From: Clostridia bacterium
GTDB taxonomy: Bacteria > Bacillota_E > RBS10-35 > JAJYVN01
Length of the DNA: 26,581 nt
Direction of reading: 5' to 3'
NCBI GenBank assembly: GCA_027335515.1
Contig: DAHWHT010000116.1
Coordinates: 1-26,581 of the forward strand
Made by a program: the position numbers and the translations under genes
Notes under the pieces: model-generated
Seen by the model: only the letters and a program-made list of their open reading frames with translations
What the model was told of the DNA's origin: nothing
Databases searched by the model: none
Shown: piece after piece, positions 24,501-26,581 of the stretch
Layout of the letters: every line of letters starts with the position of its first letter
Numbering within the stretch: position 1 is the stretch's first letter

Positions 24501-26192
24501 CAGCCCCGAGCGCGCCGTCGGCATGGCCGCGACGGTGGCGGTGCCGCAGCCGGCGCCGGACCAGCAATTGCCTGTCGGGTTGAAGGCCTCCACCGTGCCG
24601 AGCACGCCGGTCGCGCCGGTACCGCCGATGGCATAGACGAGGTTCGACGACGGATCCACCACCGCCGCCAGCCCGGACCGCACCGTGGGCAGAGGGGCGA
24701 AGGCCGGCGTGCCGCAGCCGTCGCCGCTCCAGCAATTCGTGGCCGGGTCGAAGCCCTGCACGCTGCCCACGGCGTTGCCGCCGCTGTCGGCGCCGCCGAT
24801 GGCCAGCAGCAACCCGCTGCCGGCGGAGAATACGGCCGCCAGGCCGGTGCGCGCGGTCGGCATGGGGGGCACGGTGGGAGCCCCGGGGGCGCACTGGCCG
24901 GACCAGCAATTGGCCGCCACGCGGTATGGGCTCATCCCGCCGCTGACGCCGTTGGCGGAGGTGCCGCCCAGGGCGTAGATCGTGCCAGCGGCCGCCGCTT
25001 GGGTGATCGAAAACGACGCGCTGGTCGCGCCCGCCAGGGGGCTGGACGCCGCCAGCAGCGCGTAGCCGATACCGGGCTGGTCGAGCGAGCAGCCGCTGAA
25101 GGACGCCACGCCGGCGGTCGCGCGGACGGGATTGGCGTTGCAGGCCAGGGTGGCCCCGCCCGGGTTCCTGTAGACGGACAACGTGACCGCCGCGTTGGAG
25201 GTCGCCACCAGGTTGGCGAACGCGTCCTCCACCTGGACGGCCGGTTGGTTCGCCCATGGCACGCCGGCCGCTGCGCTGCCCGGCGAGACGGCAAAGGCCA
25301 GTTGGCTCGCCGGCCCGGGCGCGATGGTGTAGGGAGCCGACATGGCGGGGGCGATGTCCCCCGACGTGGAGACCGCCATCTCCGTGCCGCTGCCGGCCGT
25401 CTGGGGGTTGGTCGTCCCCGTGACCGCGACCGAGATGTGGTCGCCCGCGGCGATGGCGTTGGGGACCGTCAGGGTGACGCTGCCGGGGCCGATGCTCGGC
25501 AGGCTGGTGGCCGCGCCGCTGGATGGTGTGGTGGTGTCCGCGACGGTGTAGTCTGCGGCCAGGTGCGGGAACGTGGTGCCGGGCGCGAGCAGGCTGATCG
25601 TGCCACCGGGTGGCAGCGCGGTGTGCACGGCGAAGGCCACCGCGTAGTCCGCCGCCGAATACCCGGCGGTGTTCGGTGTCGGCGTCACCACGACGCTCTG
25701 AACGGAGGTCAGGCTCGGGGAGCCGGGGCCGCTTTGGCTTCCGGCGCCGAGGGTCGTCACCACGGGCGTGTTGTCGTTAGTGGTCGAGATCGAGACCGAG
25801 GTCTGCGCCGTGGGACTGGGCAGGCCCTGCAGGGAGATGGAGACCGCCGTCGTCGCGCCGATCGAAGACGGCGGCAGGAGCGTCAGCTGAAGGGTGCCGC
25901 CACGGAGTGACCCTCTAACCGCGGCGGGTATGGGGGGATTCGTGCCGGCGGCGACGTGGTACGTGGCGCCCGTCACGGTGATCCAGGAGAACGCCAGGGT
26001 GACGACGTCCCCAGCGGAGAGTGCTCCGCTGGCGCTGGTCGTGAACCCGACCGTATAGTCCGAGCCACCCGTCGACACGAAGCTGGTGTTGGTCACCGGC
26101 CCGGACCCGGCTGCCCAAACGGCCTGAGCCGCCAGGAGGCTCAGGGCCACCACCGCGGCCGCCGCAGCCCTTCCGAGCGAGCGCAAGCGCAT
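15561..26192 (-). CDS. Giant modular S-layer-anchored surface protein
   Basis: About 3,543 residues. The ATG at 26192 was chosen because a textbook signal peptide follows (MRLRSLGR, then a hydrophobic run, cut near residue 28) and a G-rich site (GGGGGGCGG) precedes it; an ATG at 26243 would add 17 residues. Approximate order: Ig-like modules 30-394; six-bladed Kelch-type propeller 401-726; a second copy of the preceding module pair 736-953; Ig/invasin-like repeats 956-1410; He_PIG-like 1410-1500; further Ig-like modules 1504-2180, including three 'TAGGGQ...' Big_1-like repeats; beta-helix-like start 2184-2269; Gly-rich PGRS-like region 2269-2727; He_PIG-like 2736-2837; a Cys-containing unknown domain 2841-2992; Ig-like 2998-3212; ZU5-like 3218-3361; three SLH domains 3364-3534. 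It would be tethered to the wall by its C-terminus with the modules projecting outward. Adhesion or a structural coat is likely, but the ligand is unknown. No sortase motif or catalytic site was seen. Confidence 0.9.
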   Translation of the reverse strand: MRLRSLGRAAAAAVVALSLLAAQAVWAAGSGPVTNTSFVSTGGSDYTVGFTTSASGALSAGDVVTLAFSWITVTGATYHVAAGTNPPIPAAVRGSLRGGTLQLTLLPPSSIGATTAVSISLQGLPSPTAQTSVSISTTNDNTPVVTTLGAGSQSGPGSPSLTSVQSVVVTPTPNTAGYSAADYAVAFAVHTALPPGGTISLLAPGTTFPHLAADYTVADTTTPSSGAATSLPSIGPGSVTLTVPNAIAAGDHISVAVTGTTNPQTAGSGTEMAVSTSGDIAPAMSAPYTIAPGPASQLAFAVSPGSAAAGVPWANQPAVQVEDAFANLVATSNAAVTLSVYRNPGGATLACNANPVRATAGVASFSGCSLDQPGIGYALLAASSPLAGATSASFSITQAAAAGTIYALGGTSANGVSGGMSPYRVAANCWSGQCAPGAPTVPPMPTARTGLAAVFSAGSGLLLAIGGADSGGNAVGSVQGFDPATNCWSGDGCGTPAFAPLPTVRSGLAAVVDPSSNLVYAIGGTGATGVLGTVEAFNPTGNCWSGAGCGTATVAAMPTARSGLAAVRDPATGLIYAIGGRGAAGTPLQTVEAFDPSTHCWSTDGCGTASVAAMPTARYGLAAVPGPDGLLYAIGGTGANGAVLGTVEAYDPATGLWSSRAPLTTPRTGLAAVLAGDGRIYAIGGRDANGNPLASVEAYTPATNRWAAVPSIPTAVFGLAATAVSGPGGVAVSPSPAAAAANAQYTVTFTATSGLRAGQEVYLAAPAGTIFPTSPSAYTVGGVPATTISVRNPSAQITIPAGASVGAGGGVTLTIAGVTNPSASNADDTLQLSTSADPAPAPSAVYAITGGSAAKLAFTQEPGNAAVGQPLSTQPQVQVQDAAGNPVGSAVVVTLSIANPNGATLTCTTNPVVAVNGLATFGGCAIDRAGNGYVLTASVPGLASGTSAAFHVTGTTDGVGTMAVQPSNVIAGSIGNTLTFTYTAAAAGVADGGVEILLPPGWTPPNTLAGAPGLTTASTGTVGVLGQDITVTGLTLTGGGTLTVTYGAGGGATGATVPNAAGTATFTTLEASSASGSLTALSRSPSLVVNPAVAPAYLSVTAATAATAGTPLTVTVAARDQNGNPMTGYTGTVHLTSTDGAATLPPDYTFTGADGGTHTFSGVILKTAGTPTVTATDTATPTLGGSTSIRVAAAAVSRLAVLTFSSQQVAASPFGVIVTAQDPYGNTVAGYSGTVHFTTTDGVSPGGQAPVLPADYTFTGTDGGTHTFGGILLYKAGTATVTATDTGTGSITGSSGSIGVRAAPATHLAVAATSPQTAGTPFRVSVTAEDAYDNTATGYAGTIHFTSSDARAALPSDYTFTTTGSGGDNGSHTFTNEVTLATAGSQTITATDQTTAGITGTSGNLTVNPPAGALAITSPATLPAATVGEPYSETLTAAGGSGTYTWSSSQLNGTGLSLNTSGVLSGTARGPAGANVDFSVQVKDSAQATAVASVGLPMVAPSVQGVTAQVSPPTAFDADATYATRFTTSGVGALADGGSITLEAPQGTAFSSQTTDYSVQVGSPPAAVPLRSVLVGASTPQGVTITLGGGIAASTAVSVVARRVGNPGTISTTDTLAVSTSSDTLAAASNAYAITAIPPLPPTLADSTIVVQPAAVYYDTSNPPATLTVTAAVYLRDNVGQPVSGRSVALRLSYPSGLGFVWSLLGPGSATTTGTGEADFQLQCDLATWGYCAPGPLVLAATDTTDGVVIAGPSVAVATYTLGFSGQRYSGGSAALSATGLPANQPVTAATFNGQPVTLSGNCTTDANGALGAGGTCGFTVPAGTAGTRYPVVLTIQGLQFQGSFALQTGPANTPAAIAATAGGGQSATVGTNFASDLQATVTNGNAQPVGAGTSVAFTVRTGAGGAGGTFLMSATVPTDDHGVATAPVLSANTTAGSFTVEAAAGSVSTTFTLTNTAGAPATTTATAGGGQTASIGVAFTNPLQATVTDAHGNPVDHATVVFTAPPSGAGGSFTGGATTADAQTNADGVAQAPTLTANATLGTFTVAATVAGVSTPANFSLTNTAGAPASLAATAASGGFLLVGGYASSVSANGLYLKATVRDRQGNPVQNAQVTFTAPGSGAGATFGRTDAVSAMAATDSQGVATSPFLVGNATPGRYSVTATVPGVALAAVFAVDNVPGVADANSTCTFADLRTLIGAGGTILDACRNIDMTGQITLSAGDGVRLVGSPGAAYQSAAQLRCTAGNRLFDVEGGHLALTDLQLAYCGSGLAADGPSGLDGQPGQNGTNGAGTAGGTGMPIPGPGLAPYNGKPGGTAQGGALYIAVGSTVTITDSTFVGDGVTGGNGGTGGNGGNGGIGGGGGGTAGGPGMPGGNPGGRGGDGGFGGSGGAGGSAQGGAIYNAGALILVDSTFSGDTAQGGSGGLGGTGGAAGTGGDGHDGYQGLGHMLCQSGGNGGLGSDAGGGGNAGAGGAGGPGGNGQGGAIYNAATGTLTITGGSFGFNWADGGDGQLGGDSVGKELGGASPGFGGTDGGIPGNGGGGGAPGWPPLGVSCPKGSKLNYGRQGMGGASGLGGNGGAGGPGGNGGVAEGGAIYNLGTLAVTDTAFGTVAAGGNAARGGEGGGGGYGSSGGYQNKTGGYGKPMGLPAAGGAGGAAGAGGAAGGAFGGAIYSLTAPTLTGVTMGQSGNAVQNTAYGASGGSPGDPGVDGKGKAAAKGVAGPDAGGIGNDLYVVSTAAGQNTLAGPVITTASLPDGQTGSQLCVPLQAAGGNPPYAWSLGAGAPGWLAIDPDLPCLIGTPPAAGVFSVPVSVTDSTPLPDGGHGITATTWLALPVTVAAAPVVGDAAASATGGTATAGGAGTGDTQTVATASGGSGTVSVVQYGGIPGAETGQSNTAIGTNVPTFQSNGTYFDVAVSSGSTFQSVTITECQMEKQDLVEWFDTASRAWEPVSPQSFDPSSGCVSVGPLNNTTSSPLVSQLTGTVFGVAVQTTALGPGDRLTFTPQPLAAAGSLRAGQAVDGTLYVQNASGAPLPDAEVYLSADAGNAGTVSAGAGGTVLTDTPQPIAADAGGGIVISYEAPSTLPGIGTDTVTAASDGGATPLIRAQNTYTFAAPATVVGDTVTAEASPSSALPGSQVPVFGAVRTAAGQPVFHASVALLAPAGSFDPAIAVTGADGTYQALFTLPAQPGAVTLTAQLQGTAAGAGASTVVTSLGVANFGPVAAPGGGSVASAGVGSTGGTLTTPDGDFQMTVPAGSVPAGQELWVGEAASGGPPAALPALPPRTVLASPVFVLSGAGVGGSPVATLRYAVAALGGRAPGRLAVYFTTSGTWHALPTAVDPVAGTARAAVPATGSLVVLAATATYPDVPAHYWAGPALDTLTGMGILQGFPDGSLRPENPVTRAAFVKMLDLALGLQPTAPPPAFADVPADAWYAGFVGAAVRAGVVAGVSPSRFAPDAPVTREQMAVLLARALGLRGGATPRFVDAADVDGWAQAGVQSAAGAGYMQGLPGGAFDPLGVVTRAQAAEVLARVVAARAPSAGG
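18010..19385 (-). repeat. Glycine-rich GGxGGxGG region with GGA(I/L)Y repeats
   Basis: A 1.4-kb portion of the giant gene encoding about 460 residues dominated by GGNGG, GGTGG and GGAGG triplets. It is punctuated five times by a conserved strand motif: (A/G/F)-x-GGA(I/L)Y, 4-6 residues, then a short beta strand such as 'LTITGGSF' or 'VTITDSTF'. The layout resembles PE_PGRS proteins of mycobacteria and the GGA(I/L/V) repeats of chlamydial Pmp proteins, and fits a right-handed beta-helix with polyglycine-II-like loops. A structural role is inferred. Confidence 0.8.
24015..24990 (-). repeat. Six Kelch-type repeats forming a predicted beta-propeller
   Basis: Six 'IYAIGG'-type strands alternate with six '(R/V)(T/S/Y/F)GLAA(V/T)' strands within residues about 401-726 of the giant protein. 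The first blade starts with the GG strand and the last ends with the GLAA strand, as expected for ring closure. The first four blades also carry a C-W-S-x(2-3)-C motif, absent from the last two, which probably forms a small disulfide loop on one face. Confidence 0.85.
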
Positions 26193-26305
26193 GGGTTCCG
26201 CCCCCCACGCCGACGATGCCGGACCAGGGGTGGGGCAAACCATCCGGCCCCCCCCTGATCTTTTAGGCCGAAGGGCCGAAGTTACGTGGACGAAAACCCG
26301 TGTTA

Positions 26306-26321
26306 GGCGCATCGTTGCGCC
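26306..26321. promoter_or_regulatory. Inverted repeat GGCGCA-N4-TGCGCC in the divergent region
   Basis: Perfect 6-bp arms around a 4-nt spacer, 113 nt upstream of the giant gene's start and 179 nt upstream of the last gene. The spacing and symmetry would suit a dimeric regulator acting on divergent promoters, but a leader hairpin of the giant-gene mRNA is equally possible. Confidence 0.3.
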
Positions 26322-26487
26322 ATTCTTGCCGCCCGTCTTCGGGGTCCGGCCGCCTGAAGCGGAGCACCAGACTCGGCGTCGCTGCGAGGCGGCAGAGGCG
26401 GGTCACGCCTGGGCGGTGGCGGCGCGGATCACCGGGGGCAGGGAAGGAAGGGGCCGCGACCCTTCTGGCGAATACTGGATAAACGAC

Positions 26488-26494
26488 GGGAGGG
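26488..26494 (+). promoter_or_regulatory. Ribosome binding site for the truncated last gene
   Basis: GGGAGGG lies 6 nt ahead of TTG at 26501 and is the reason for calling a TTG start there; no ATG or GTG in this frame is better placed. Confidence 0.6.
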
Positions 26495-26500
26495 ACCACC

Positions 26501-26581
26501 TTGACCGACGCCCCCGTGCCGCACCGTGAGCACAAGGACCATTCCCTGCGCTGGCTCTTCACCCACCTGCCCAATCCGACC
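26501..26581 (+). CDS. N-terminal fragment of an unidentified protein, cut by the window end
   Basis: Only 27 codons are visible, beginning MTDAPVPHREHKDHSL and continuing RWLFTHLPNPT. The frame starts with TTG behind a strong ribosome binding site (GGGAGGG, 6 nt spacing), and its codons are largely G/C-ending. The polar start followed by a Trp/Leu/Phe-containing stretch could lead into a membrane segment, but too little is present to name a family. It is transcribed divergently from the giant surface protein gene. Confidence 0.55.
   Translation, partial: MTDAPVPHREHKDHSLRWLFTHLPNPT

Larger units (their letters stand above)
26193..26500. other. Divergent intergenic region between the giant gene and the last gene
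   Basis: About 308 bp that must hold promoters for both directions. Visible structure: the tandem octamer GGCCGAAG GGCCGAAG (26266-26281) and the palindromic hairpin described separately (26306-26321). An A/T-richer patch (about 26470-26485, 'AATACTGGATAAAC') just ahead of the plus-strand gene could contain a -10. On the giant-gene side the leader would be G-rich. No riboswitch could be matched. Confidence 0.5.

Noticed and set aside
26231..26290. GEMM-like (cyclic di-GMP riboswitch) look-alike: GGGGCAAACCATCC on the plus strand, or CGGCCTAAAA on the minus strand
   Set aside because: Only a short core is shared. The second conserved half (GCAAAGCC with the receptor) and the paired stems are missing on either strand.

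Overview
The window is very GC-rich and reads as a chromosomal segment of a high-GC bacterium. Purine-rich ribosome binding sites, GTG/TTG starts, two proteins with S-layer homology (SLH) triplets and a lipoprotein suggest a high-GC Bacillota lineage of the Sulfobacillus/Symbiobacterium/Thermaerobacter kind. That placement is an inference from composition and protein content; no rRNA or tRNA is present to confirm it.

Layout from left to right. (1) 492-2686: a secreted SLH protein, a strong hairpin, then a lipoprotein; both carry DUF5666-like beta repeats. (2) 2787-9249: a periplasmic-adaptor (MFP) gene with extraordinary low-complexity inserts, overlapping by ATGA with an HAE1-type RND pump, followed by an orphan OmpR/PhoB-type response regulator. 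(3) 9330-13224: a MacAB-like ABC efflux operon in the order ATPase, adaptor with a doubled core, permease. (4) 13499-14434, minus strand: a sigma-70 family alternative sigma factor with a 19-bp perfect palindrome inside its 5' coding region. (5) 14435-15560: a gene-poor, less GC-rich stretch with an inverted 27-bp duplication and possible decayed coding fragments. (6) 15561-26192, minus strand: one gene of about 3,540 codons, 40% of the window, for a giant modular surface protein (signal peptide, Ig-like modules, six-bladed Kelch-type propeller, glycine-rich beta-helix-like section, ZU5-like region, C-terminal SLH triplet). (7) 26501-26581: the start of a new plus-strand gene cut by the window edge.

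How the genes may work together. The RND and ABC pumps both have adaptors, but no TolC-like outer-membrane factor is encoded here. Both operons are preceded by the same promoter-like arrangement: two half-sites 11 bp apart ((G/T)TCA(T/C), then GTCACA), exactly 9 bp, then a -10-like TAGNGT. This is the geometry of PhoB-type activated promoters. The response regulator encoded between the two sites is the obvious candidate to bind them, which would make the two pumps one co-regulated export module. The flanking SLH proteins point to envelope construction as the wider theme.

No CRISPR array, tRNA, rRNA, complete insertion sequence, phage gene or replication origin was recognised.
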